DNA of 64,000 nucleotides from Hymenoscyphus infarciens (Eukaryota > Ascomycota > Leotiomycetes > Helotiales > Helotiaceae). The stretch lies in NCBI GenBank assembly GCA_001414345.1, contig LLCB01000019.1, positions 248,001 through 312,000 of the forward strand, read 5' to 3'. A program made the translations under genes and the position numbers. How positions within the stretch are numbered: position 1 is the stretch's first letter; each line of letters begins with the position of its first letter. Below the pieces are notes generated by a model. It saw only the letters and a list, made by a program, of their open reading frames with translations. It had not been told where the DNA came from and made no database searches. Positions 23,123 through 34,346 of the stretch are shown one piece after another.

Positions 23123-24659
23123 GATGGAATGGAATAATACAACGGGAAGGATCTCTTTTCTTTACATTGTCTCAATAGCAAGCATACAATGGGGGTTGCG
23201 TGGACAGGCACTGAGAGTGACCGAGTGTATACTACTGCTTTGCTTCTCGAGTGGTATTAAGTTTGAAACCCTCCAGATTGCTTTGCTTTCTTTTTTTGCT
23301 GGTGACTTGTTTTCTTACGTCTTGGTCATAAAGGAGATGTTTCCATCCAGATTTTTATCTTCGACATCGTTCCGGAGCGCACCAACCTGGGATATAATTA
23401 TCTTCCAACTATATTGAACTCGGCTCACTCTTGATTTTCCCGGTCTTTTTGCAATATAATCGAAAACGTCCATGTGGTTTGTGTTGTAGAGGACTTGGCT
23501 TGCTTGGTCATTTTAGGGCATATTACGGGGTATGCGACCTGAAATCCCAAAACATCGTCGCAATAATTGAACTTTCCTCGACAAACCACTATCAAGGAAC
23601 ACACGCCACCACAAGATCTGGGCCCAAGTGCCCTTGCTATTCTCAATAGTTTACTGCCAGGTAATACATAAACAAGGCGATCAGATTCTTATGGCTGGTT
23701 CCTAAAGTATTCAAGTCAATTTCGCTGATAAACTGTGTTGTTCATTGTTTGGTGTCTGACTACAACCCTCATCATTTACCTTTGCCTACTCTCGGCAACT
23801 TGTGACAAAACGCTTAAAGCGTAATATAGCTGTTGGCGTTATTATAGGATAAATTTTAGGCAAAAAACTGTATAAATATAGTACTGAAATGTAGCCTTTT
23901 AGTATAAAAATTAAAGCTATTCCCACCGCTCTCGTTATCTTCGTCTTCGTTATAGATATTATAATCTAGGAGTATACTAAGTTATCTTAATCGGTTTTAC
24001 TACTTATATAGCTCTAGTAACTAACCTTTGACTTTATCGCTTTATAGACACCTTCGACGTTCTCTATCTTAATAAATTAGGCTTTTACTTTAAGATTAAG
24101 GTTATAGGCTCTTTAGTTTAATATAATAGAAGTGCTTTAATATTATAGGAGAATATTATAGAATTGCTTTAAGCTAATATTTATAGTATTATACTTTATA
24201 ATAAAATATTATTTTAGAAAAGAAATCTAAAGTATAAAAAATTTCAAGTAAGCGAAGTAAGCGCTAGCACGTAATAGGAAATAGAGGCTTCCTATTAGCT
24301 AATAAAAATCTTAGTAATATAATAAAGCATATAGCTCTTTTAGCTTTACTTTATACTTTATTCGTATTAGATCTTAGCTTTTCGTAAAGGAAACATCTCT
24401 AGTTATAGCCTTATTATATTATAACTTATTTTTGTTCTAAATTCTCTGTTATTAGTGTTTTTTCTATTTGAACGGATTTACTTGTTTTAGTTCTTTACCT
24501 AACACTCGTTTTAGGACTCTTACCTATCCTCTCATGTTACACGCTGCAGCCTTGAGAACACCGTAAATTCTGAACGTAGGATAACATGTAAATTTAATAT
24601 AAGTATTACAAGGAACGTCTAGAAAGCCGAGCGATTTTGAAAAGGGGGTCAAAGTCAAC
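23123..24659. other. intergenic passing into AT-rich relic DNA
   Basis: The first 600 bp are of normal composition and include the PRE2 3' UTR. From about 23815 the sequence is strongly AT/TA-rich with no usable ORF and looks like RIP-degraded repeat DNA. No element ends could be defined. Confidence 0.5.
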
Positions 24660-25045
24660 GTATGTTTGCCCGTGGTTGGCTCTGCTAGCTTACCTGTAAA
24701 ATGCTTGGTTGGCTTACTCCGTAATCGACAGCTTACTTGCAAATCATTGACTTGTGGCTTACTCGTCACTTATTAGCTTACCTACCACCTATCTTTTTTG
24801 GCCCCTACTCTTTTGACAGTTTACTTGCCATTTGAAATCTTACTCGCTACTTACTAGCTTACCTGTTTATTGGTAGCTTACTTGCCACCTACAAAATTAC
24901 TTGCACTCTCAATTCGCCCCCAAATGTCTTGGTTGGCTTACTAGATAATAGTCGGCTTACTAGTCATTTGATATCGTACTCGCTATTTGAGAGCTTTTTC
25001 GTTACTTGCTAGCTTATCTGCGAAGCCAACCCATAACATTTGGGG
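24660..25045. repeat. degenerate array of CTTAC-type units with an inverted repeat
   Basis: About fifteen variants of a GCTTACYTGCCA-like word occur at irregular spacing of roughly 15-35 bp, between 24690 and 25020. On the minus strand they read GCAAGTAAGC or CAGGTAAGC. A 24-bp imperfect inverted repeat brackets the right part: CCCCCAAATGTCTTGGTTGG (24929) and CCAACCCATAACATTTGGGG (25027). Composition is normal, unlike the RIP-mutated neighbours. I do not recognise the family. Confidence 0.6.
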
Positions 25046-26004
25046 GCCAAAAGGCCAAATCACGTGCTCTCAGCCACAACCCAACAGCCACCCGGCCAAC
25101 GTTTTTAGTCTATGATAGACTAAAAACTCAGTTTGATATTTGGTTAAAAGTCTTATCAACGCGACGGGCTTGGTCTTAGGGAATAGAGAATGTTTTACTT
25201 TGCAGGTGTAGTAAAGAGGAAATTTTGAATAGAAGAGGTTATTTGGAGAAAAATAGAGGGGCTGGCTAGGTTAGTATTTTTGTAGAAGGAGGTTGAGAAC
25301 TATTAGATATGAGCTTCTCTCCACTACCTTCAATATATTCGAAGTCCATCTAGTTGGTATTGTTAGTCTTTCGATTTCTAAATCTAGGGGGGTTCTAATT
25401 CATTACATTTTGCATCTCTCGGTTACCATGTTTTTGGTGCCAGATCTCCTGGCCTTGCGAAGAAACGAGTCCCTCGAACCTTCCCCCGTTCATTTCTTGA
25501 ACGTAAAAGTGCCGTCTACGACACGTAACAGCGGTACAAAGCGAAAGAAGGAAGTAGAGACTCTAAAATATAAAATCAAGATATCGAATTCGTCTCTACG
25601 ATATCTTGAAATTCGCTTAACTGACTGGGGAGAAATTACGTCTACCTTGAGCCCCCGCAGAATTTAAAAGCCTGTGTATAAAGTCGTCAAAGGGGGCAAA
25701 GAGGGCAAAGAGGCTACAAGTTTGATTCACCTTGGCCCAATTGAACGAACACATTAGCATGCTAGAAAAGGCCCTAGAGGTGGCAGAATTCCAAGATGCA
25801 ATGAATGTTGTGTTTATTTATCAACATTGCTCAGAAATTTACCCAGAGTCCATTTAGCAGACTTTTCTCCAGACATCGGCAACTGAAATCTGCCATGGAA
25901 ACTTCAAGCCCATCTCTAAGAAGGTTCTAGATAGAAGCCATAAAGAGTTCCACGACATAAGGGTATACGATCTGGCGGTAAATCAGGTTTTTGTTTAGTA
26001 AATA
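25046..26004. other. possible degraded gene remnant, unassigned
   Basis: A plus-strand frame (about 25305-25667, no family motif) is followed by a second frame from about 25754. That frame is readable with one TAG and contains MLEKALEVAEFQDAMNVVFI and ICHGNFKPISKKVLDR. It runs to about 25985, where a transposon is inserted. The codon composition suggests former coding sequence, but I cannot name a family. Confidence 0.35.
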
Positions 26005-26014
26005 ATCAGTGAGC

Positions 26015-27770
26015 GTCTTTTTTTTTTTTTTTTTTTTTGAGAATCTTAGTTTATTATCCTATATAGCTTATTCTATAGCCCTATCTAAAAGGCTAGCTAT
26101 ATAAGACGTTCTATAGCTTTATCTACGACTTTATAGTAGAACTATAGCTTTCTCTCTTATCTAGACATGCCTTTCTTATAGATTAACTAAATTAACTATT
26201 ATTCGACTACTTCTCTTAATAGAAGCATTTAGTTCGGTTTATACTCTAAAGCTAAGGAAAAACGTAAAAACCTTAGCTAGCTAAATCCTTCTACTTAATA
26301 ACTAATAACTCTTATAGAGAGATTCTATCTAGAGCTATAGTAAGTATATACTCTCTTTCTAGTCCTCTTTACTCTAAGCGTATATAGATCTCCTTGACTT
26401 ATAAGCTACTAAGACTCTAACTATCTCTTTTATAAGAATTTAAACGACATTTTATAAAGAGATACGCTTACTATATCTAATTTAAAGTCTCTACGTAGTA
26501 TCGATATAGTCTAGATACCTTAGCGTTTTTGTTTTCCTAGCCGGATTAGCACTTCTATTCTTTCTAAAGGTTTCTATCCGTGCCTTTCCTTACTTTTAAG
26601 GCTATTCTTTCTTATTATATCCCCTCTTTTAAGCGCTCCTAGCTTATTATATTCTATCTCTAGCCTTCGATACGTCTATCTCTTCTAATCCTATACTTTT
26701 AACACGTCTATGTCTTCTACTTCTATATAAGGCTAATTTCCTTTCCGTGTCTAGTAGAGAGAATAGAAAGGTTTATATATTACTTCGTACTAGACGAAAC
26801 TATTACTATAGATTCTATAAGCCACTAGGGTTTTTAGCTGATTTTTATAGAGAGTTATTTCGCTTCTACTATAATAGTTTCGCCTAGGACGAAGTATTCT
26901 ATAGAAGTGCGTAAAGTGAGTTAATAAGAGGTAAAGTAGGTCGATTTATAAGAGGTAAAGTAAGTTAGCTTATAAGAGGTAAAGTGGGTTAGTTTATAAG
27001 AGAAGTTCTATATTTAGTACTATCGCTCTCTTATAAATTAACCTACTTTATTTAGAGGTACTCTTCTCTGCTTAGCTACTTCTATTCTATACTACTTACT
27101 CTTCTCTCTATTTCTAGTCTCTATTTTTAACCTTCCTAGCTACTCTAATCCTTCTTTTATAATTATCCTTCCTCTTCTATTATATCCTATAAGTGAAGTT
27201 ATCCTATTCTATTATATTCTAAAGAGAGAGAGTATTCTTCCTTATTCTAATACCTAGAATCGTTTAGACGAGGAAATCTAAAACGCTAAGATACCTTCTC
27301 TAAGTTCTATCTTCTTTTACTCTTACTTCTATAACTATAGTATATAACCTATTTCTACTTCTTCTTATTATAGCCTTGTTTTAATAGTTAACTCTTATAA
27401 AGCGCTTTTTAAAGGTTTTATTTTGTCTCTTAAGTCTTAATAAGAAAGTATAGTACCTCTTTAACTAAGACGTGATCTAAGGACTATAATCTAATTAAAA
27501 GATATATAAGTCTATTAAGGAACCTTTAATAGAGCGTTTAATAAGCTATATATAAGAGAATAGCTAGTTATAATAGAGTAGTTTATAGTATATTTAGTTA
27601 GTCGATTAGTGAAATTTTTTTATACTAAGGCTCTTAATTATCTCTCTCTCCCTCTCTTCTCCTACAACTATAACTCTCTATAACTTAAACTTAGCTCTAT
27701 AGACTCTTAAACAAGAGCTGTAGGTTCGTAGGATACACCGCGTATAGGTGTTAAGTCTTTGCATCCTATC
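26015..27770 (-). mobile_element. poly-T-ended element (probable non-LTR retroelement), hosting a MITE
   Basis: A 10-bp duplication ATCAGTGAGC flanks it exactly (26005-26014 and 27771-27780). The left end carries a run of 21 T (26018-26038), that is a poly-A tail on the minus strand. This fits a target-primed LINE or SINE insertion in minus orientation. The body is extremely AT-rich and I found no readable reverse transcriptase; without the nested MITE it is about 1 kb. It could be a truncated LINE. Confidence 0.72.
26521..27288. mobile_element. hAT-type MITE (768 bp) nested in the poly-T element
   Basis: The left end TAGCGTTTTTGTTTTCCTAG and right end GAGGAAATCTAAAACGCTA are inverted repeats. 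A perfect 8-bp duplication AGATACCT flanks it (26513-26520 and 27289-27296). Its terminal subsequence resembles the copy at 46067 more than the CAGTGTTTTGG copies. It is non-coding and internally very AT-rich. Confidence 0.82.
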
Positions 27771-27780
27771 ATCAGTGAGC

Positions 27781-29552
27781 CCCTAAGGAGGTTAAGAAGA
27801 CAGGCGATAGTGATAGGAAGTGTTTATTGATTACAACTTTGATCTTCATTTACTTACTAGAAAGCACGTGTAACCATTCCATTATCCAGCGCAATTTCTT
27901 CCGTAAATTCTTACTACCTTTCATCTTACCCCTGGATGGTTCCAGGCATGTCTATGTTATTCCAATAGCAACTAACGGTATATCCGTAGACATGTTCGCA
28001 AATACTTCTAAGTGGTTGAGATTTGGGGGAAGCGCACCCCACGCACTTCCGCATTCGCACATTCGCTACCCTCGAAAGACCCGAGACTCTCTCTCTATCA
28101 TTTCCTATCAATGTGACCCAGAACTCCTAGAAATTTTACCCACACAAGTCCCATCTTCTTCTGAAGCTAGAGGGTCTAAAGCATCATCGAAATCAAAAGG
28201 GAGTTTCCCGGTAGCTGATCCTATGCTACTAAGAAATCAGGAGCATTCCCGTAAAAAAGAAAATTCTACCTCACGACATCTGATCATGAAGGTTCTTTTC
28301 TCAGCAAACGTACAATCATGAAGGTACCTGTTTCGTTTCACAACATACACATACTATTGCAAAAGTTCTTTCTCAAAAGACATACTTTCACAAGTACCTT
28401 GTTCATTTCACGGCATTCGCGATATCAACGCATTTTCCAACAGTTTTATCTTTGGTCATTCTCGGTCAGCGTTTTAACAAACTACTTTCGGGTTGCGATT
28501 TTTTGAGTTAGGGTGGTCTGTAGCTTTTGTTGTTGGATGTGTATATGCGAGTTTTGTTGGTTTTGCGGACTTCGCAATTGCCCTTCATCTTAGGCTGGTC
28601 AGTTCTCTTCTTATTTACTTTGCATCACTTGTTTCTCCGTTTCCTGCTCTACTCTGCCAAAGCATATGTATGCGACAACCCGGCTTATTCCGCCCTATAA
28701 ACGCATTTGCGATTTGTGGGAAGCCTTATTGTATGCCAAGGGTTTCACGGTACCAGCGCGTCTAATTTTAAGCACGATTGAGCTATGTTTACCTTAACCT
28801 CGTTGGAGTCACTTCTGAGATTTTGAAGTTCAACCTTGTAACATTAACCTTAACACTAACCCACGATCGACGAGAAGGTGCCTCACCTTCACTTCTCTTA
28901 TTCATTGCCTCATACGTATTATTAAGCCTCATCCATCTCGCACTTGCGAATCAAGACTCAGGGAAATTACACGCATAAAATCCAACAGAAGTTCATGAAA
29001 CCACGTTTGATACGTTTATTTCATGCCATATCTTGTAACCTTCAACAAATATTTTGGTATTACTACAACATGTTTATCTCTGGCCCTAAGCTCCTTCCAG
29101 TGTTACAAGCTGAATCACACGACGTTCTCAAGTAGAAGTCTTTCATGAAATGTTGTCAAAGATTTTTGGTCCGCTGAAGCCCTGAAATCCAGGAGAAAAA
29201 CAAATCATCAATGCGACTTCCAAGGCCCCGCGTCCCCAAGTTTCACGAATTGTTGGACGTCAGATCCCAGGTCATATCAACCTAACCATTTCAAAAGAAA
29301 TAGCGTTGAACTGAATGACATGTCCTTATCTAATATTGATCGCCTCAATTCCCAGGTTCTCTCGACACTCTCTCCGTCTTCTTTCTGACACTCATAGCTG
29401 ACTTATCTCACATAATCGCAAGTAAGCGGATTTGAAACATTAAAAGAATCCGAGAGATGTCGAACTCCTGGATCTGAGAATCACACTATGATTTCTGTAT
29501 AGCCAGCCTTCAAAAAGCTAGTAGCAAAAAGGTTACTCAAAAGTTAAGGTTG
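27781..29552. other. gene-free stretch with unassigned ORF-like frames
   Basis: Composition is normal. A plus-strand open frame up to 28321 contains FGGSAPHALPHSHIRYPRK and a Ser/Lys-rich tail, but it has no convincing ATG near its start and no known motif. Before the insertion it was contiguous with the remnant ending at 26004. Other short ORFs at 28318-29135 look random. I see no RNA gene. Confidence 0.4.
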
Positions 29553-29560
29553 TTCAGATA

Positions 29561-29961
29561 CAGTGTTTTCATTCGCCCCGTCTAACTTGTTTGCCTGCCT
29601 TCGCCAGATGGCCTAGCCTACGCCTAGCCTCAACTTGCAGGTAAATTTTGCGAGTAGCCTGCCCTAGCCAAGCATAGGGAGGCTGGCTGGGCTAGACTGG
29701 GTTTTTGTCTCGTTTTTGGTATGATTTTGGCCCTAGAGAGAGCGTTTCTCGGAGGTTAAAACCTTAAGCGAGATTTCCTTCCACCGCCTTCCCCGGTTCA
29801 AAGCTCGTCTGCCTTATCGTTGTCTCTATATTGCGATTCCCCAGCCTCTCCTTGCTCGCAGAATATGGCTGTTGTCCTATCCTTGCCTCGCCTAGAGAGA
29901 GTAAGTCGCCTAGGTTAGCTAGAGATTAGACTAGAGAGAGGCGAGGTGAACGAAAACACTA
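29561..29961. mobile_element. hAT-type MITE (401 bp), less mutated
   Basis: The left end CAGTGTTTTCATTCGCCCCG and right end GCGAGGTGAACGAAAACACTA are inverted repeats. The 8-bp flanks TTCAGATA (29553-29560) and TTCAAATA (29962-29969) differ by one G/A. The interior keeps GC-rich words (CCTGCCTTCGCCAGATGG), so it is much less RIP-affected than its relatives and may be a younger or single-copy type. Confidence 0.82.
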
Positions 29962-29969
29962 TTCAAATA

Positions 29970-31379
29970 GAATAATCAAGATGATTATAATAGTATAAAA
30001 TAGAAGAAAAATAGAACTAGATTCTTCTTATAATTAAAAGCTACTTATCTAGAATTTAGATAATAAAATAGATAAGAAAGCTAATAGAGTAGTGTTATAG
30101 AAAAAGAGGGTCTTACGTAACCCCTTTTCCCTATATATATAGCAGAGTTTTCACCTCCGAATACAAAGCTCCTTATATAATAGCGTATTATCTAGGCTAT
30201 CCTAGATAGCTAGGAGTACCTGCTATATATAAGGTTTTAGCTATTATTACTTTATATTATCTATTTTAAGAAGGTTATATATATCTAGGCTTTTAGATAT
30301 ACTTCGTAGAGTTTAGGCTTTTATATTAGCCGACGTATGTTATTATTTAGTTTTAGACTCTTTTATATTATCTAAACCTCTTATATATAAATGTTTATAC
30401 TCGGTATAGAAGAGAGAGAGTTTTTCCTTTTCTTCTATATTAGAGCCTAGTATTTATATATATTATTCTATCTTAAACACACTTCTATATACCTTTTTAG
30501 TAGTAGTATATATTTTCTACTATTATATAAAAAGGAAAAACTCTTCTTCGTTAATAATAATATAAATAATATCTCTTTTAAGTACGTCTACTATATCTTT
30601 TTATTATTTTAAATTCGAGTTAGTCTAGAATTAGATTAGTTATAATAATACCTTAAATAGCTAAGGTTCTAAAGATCTCCTAGATAGCTAGTAATATTAG
30701 AGTTTAGTATTAGTTATAGATAGCTAGTAAAATCGTATCTTATATATTATAAGATTTAAATATACTAAGTATTTAGAATTCTAATAACTCTCTCTATATA
30801 GAGACTACTATATAAGGTTTAGTAAAGTCGACTATTAATAAAAAAAGTTATTATAAAGGCTTCTAAATCTAATCTTATCTCTCTCTTCTCTTAAATTAAT
30901 ATTATATTAACTATTCTACTATAAGGTATTAAACCCTCTTCTAAAGCTACCTCTCTTTCTAAAAGCTATCTAAATAGCACTCGTATACTAAGATCTAGAA
31001 GATTCTAATAAAACAAAGACTAGTAAGACTTCTTAAATATAGACTAGATATAGTTAGTTATATAAGCTTTAAAAGTAGAAAATTAAGAAATAAAGAATCA
31101 GCTAGCTAAGCTAGAAAAACGAATAAGTAATATTTAAAGTTAATAAAGTTAATAAAACACTTCGTCTCTAAACTCTTCTTAATCTAACTCTCTTTTAAAC
31201 CCTTCTTAATTAAACTCTCTTCTACTTCTAAGCCTAAATTCATATCTCTTTTAGCTACGAGCAGCTACCTCTAATACCTTCTAATCTTCCTCTATCTAAT
31301 ATAGTACTAAAGCCACTTCAAATACTCTCTAACCTCGACAAAAAAGTAAGATAACTAAAAAGATTAAACCTTTAGATCG
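29970..31379. other. RIP-like AT-rich relic DNA
   Basis: No gene was seen. The tract is dominated by TA-rich words. An inverted repeat GAGAGTTTTTCCTTTT (about 30416) and AAAAGGAAAAACTCTT (about 30528) brackets 110 bp. It is probably degraded retroelement sequence leading into the gag relic. Confidence 0.5.
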
Positions 31380-31980
31380 TAGTATTTTACTTATATACTA
31401 ATAATAGAAGATATTAGTATATAATAGATTCTATATAAATACTAATTATTATAATTCCTCTCTAATCTAAAAAGCTCTTATATAGAGTATAATAACTAGC
31501 CTAACTAAGAACTACCTAGAGCCTAGATATAAGTTAGACTTAGTTTAGAATACTTTCAAAAATTAAGACAATATAGTTACTCTTTTAAATATCTACTTTT
31601 TAACTAGTTATAAGAAGAAGAATGCTTAGAACGCTTTTAGATCTTTATAGATAAACGCTAAAGAAACTTTTACTAATTTTAAAAGTCGCTTTTTAAGTAT
31701 AGCTATACTTAAAGATATACTAGAATTAGAATAGTTCTTTTAAATATAATATAAGATTATACTATAGATCTAAAACTTAGCTACTTTAAAAAAGAGATAA
31801 TAGAACTATAACTTTATTAAAATAGTATTTAATCTTTTAGCTATAAATACGAAGCAAAGCTAAAACGCTAAGTTACGTAATATTAGCACTTCGGTTTAAA
31901 AGAATACTCTTCTATTCTTATTCTCTAAACTAGCTCTAAACTCTCTATAATCTAATAGCAAATCTTCTATAACTTCTAAA
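31380..31980 (+). pseudogene. LTR-retrotransposon gag relic
   Basis: A plus-strand frame with many stops still reads like a fungal Ty3/gypsy-type Gag core: NAKETFTNFKSRFLSIAIL, then a stretch resembling the conserved W/F-rich segment, then NLATLKKEIIEL. Stops are mostly TAG/TAA in positions compatible with CAA, CAG or TGG ancestors. It is truncated at the right by the MITE at 31989. The family call is tentative. Confidence 0.5.
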
Positions 31981-31988
31981 GTAGAATT

Positions 31989-32369
31989 CAGTGTTTTAGG
32001 TTTCCTTATCTAATCTATTATCCTATTCTTTCTTAACGATCCTTCTCCTTCCTATCTCTATTTTAAGACTATTCCACCTAATCCTATTCTAATATATTAC
32101 TTCTCCTAACTACTCTAATCCTATTCTAAAATTTATTCCACCTATTCTTTCCTATCCGAGGTATTAGAGTAGCCTTTCCTAGCTTATAAAAGAGGCTAGG
32201 TAAGGTATATACTAGCCTTAAATATATTATTTATAGTATTATTAGTAGATTTAGTAGAAGTAGTACTACTTAAGAAAAGCATATAATATTAGTCTCTAAT
32301 TAGTACCTAAAAACAGGGGTTTTACTATAGTAAATCAAGTACCTAGTAGAGTACTTAATTTAGTACTAT
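31989..32369. mobile_element. truncated long hAT-type MITE (left part only)
   Basis: It begins CAGTGTTTTAGGTTTCCTTA and follows the left part of the element at 12461, including the TATAATATTAGTCTCTAAT segment where copia inserted in that other copy. Similarity stops near 32369, and no right inverted repeat or target duplication was found, so it is a truncated copy. Confidence 0.7.
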
Positions 32370-32888
32370 TTATTATAAGCTCTTATATTTAAGCCTTAAC
32401 TAGTTTCTAGATAATATATTAATAATATTAATTATACTCTCTAATACCTATACTATATAATAATATAAGACATATATATTATATATTACTTCTCTTATTA
32501 TTTATTATTCTAATTATTACTAATATAAGCTACTCTTTTTTCTATAGACGTCCTAGCCTAGCTAACACCTAAACACCTACTCTCTCTTAGTCTACCTCTT
32601 CTTAATCTACCTCTTCTCCTTCTTAATTATTTAAAGCAATTATTATTAACAATAGCAAATCCAGCCTAATAGTAAGATTATTAATTATTTTTTAACTTAT
32701 ATTTTATTTTAGAGACTTAATTTCAACTTTAATCTATAAGAGAATATCTTTTACTTCTCTTTCTTTTTTATTTCTCTAACTATTTTTTTTTATTTAAGAA
32801 CAAATTTCTAAATACGATAACTAGTCTTTTATATTTTAAAAAAGTTATTTCTACTATTTTAACTATATATACTTCTTTAAATAAAAAT
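32370..32888. other. AT-rich relic DNA
   Basis: No ORF or element end could be recognised; it is a TA- and TTA-rich filler between the truncated MITE and the small LTR element. Confidence 0.45.
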
Positions 32889-32893
32889 ATATA

Positions 32894-34341
32894 TGTAAAG
32901 ATCACGTAGAGGTCTACGTGATATAGTATAAGATTCTTGAAAGACTAGCTAAACTAGCCTAGAGGCTTCTTACTATCTACTTAGCCAGAGGTCCGAGTTC
33001 TAACTTAGTCATATGACGGCTATGCCCGTCACAGATGCCCCTTATCTAAAAGCTCTTTAATCTGAAGATATATAAAAATAGCTCATATCTAGCCCTATCC
33101 ACGGCGGTTTACAGAGTAAACGGCTAATAGCCGTGGTATCTGGTGTTGAAAGGCCTCAAATGCCTAGCCATGTCGTAGGCCTTTTCAAAGATATCCGCCG
33201 TGCAATTTTTAGGAATACATAATCGTTGCAGCAGCCTGTCCGAATTCTTCCTAAATAACATCCCTTCTTCGACGACAAAGAGTAATTCAGCTACGTTCTT
33301 GCCGAAGGTTTCATTTGCAGTTATCGTTCTAATAATACTCTCCCATTTCTTGTTATCTTTGTACCTAGCTATAACTTTCAGCTTAAAGGCAGGTGCAATT
33401 TAGACTATCACTTCTCCTATATGAACGTCCTCTGTTTCATCGTCCTCGACAGCTTGAAGTGCGTCTAATTCGACTTCTCAGGATATTTGTAATAGTTAAT
33501 CGCTACGACATGCTACTATTAGAAGCTTAAGAACTTTTTAGCTTCTGTTAAGGCGTTAATAAAGTGTTAGCCGTTATTAGTCTCCTAGTCTTCTAGGTAA
33601 GATTTATCTCCTAATCTATCTTATTTTATAAAGAGGCGGATTACTTAGTACTCTATCTCTATAATATACTTTCTTATATCGAACTCTTTACTATAGAACT
33701 AAAAATAAGCAGTCTATTAGAAAATGTCCTCTACTATATAACTATCTCTTTATTAGAGTTAGTAAGCTTTAAGATAGCTAGCCGTCTAATTAGTATAAGA
33801 GAGAGTAGGTAGAAGTTGTTTTCTTCTACTTTTCTATTATTTAAGCTATAGAGGGAAAGGAGTAGTTATAATCGTTAGACTACCTAATTAGTAGATAGCA
33901 ACTTTCTCTCTTTAGATAAGTGCTCTTAGATAATCCCTCTCCTACTTATATAACTATATAGACAGCTACTTATTCGCGTTTATCGTCTTTGTTTAGCTAG
34001 TATAGGTATAGACAAAGCTACTAACTAAATAATTTAAATTAGATATAGAATAGTAGGTTTTCTTAAGAGATTCGAATTCCTAGAGGTTTAGAATAGTATA
34101 GCTGTCGGCTTTATTATAGTCGACTAGTACTAGTACTAATAAGATAGCTAGTACTTCTAGCTTTATATCTTTTCGCTAGTTATATAAGTATTACTACTAT
34201 TTATAAAGATCACGTAGAGGTCTATATAATATAATATAAGATTTTTAAAAGACTAGCTAAACTAGCTTAGAGGCTCCTTACTATCTACTCGGCTAGAGGT
34301 CCGAGTTCCGACTCGGTTATATAATAGCCGTACTCGTTATA
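32894..34341 (-). mobile_element. compact Ty3/gypsy-like LTR element (1448 bp)
   Basis: Direct repeats of 140 bp at 32894-33033 and 34202-34341 act as LTRs; the left one begins TGTAAAGATCACGTAG and ends CCCGTCACA. A 5-bp duplication ATATA flanks the element (32889-32893 and 34342-34346). A purine run (AAGGGG, minus strand) lies just inside the left LTR, fitting a minus orientation. The right LTR shows many C-to-T and G-to-A changes relative to the left. Only a pol fragment is left inside. Confidence 0.8.
33124..33473 (-). pseudogene. gypsy Pol fragment before the integrase zinc-binding region
   Basis: The minus-strand frame reads VEDDETEDVHIGEVIV, a stop, then KLKVIARYKDNKKWESIIR, GMLFRKNSDRLLQRLCIPKN and FEKAYDMARHLRPFNTRYHG before another stop at 33124-33126. 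The LLFRK...RLCIP...A.D pattern is that between RNase H and the integrase H2C2 finger in fungal Ty3/gypsy elements. Neither RT nor the integrase core is recognisable in the element. Confidence 0.72.
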
Positions 34342-34346
34342 ATATA

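Noticed and set aside
24660..25045. CRISPR-like array
   Set aside because: Repeats are short, variable and irregularly spaced with no constant spacer length, and the genome is eukaryotic.
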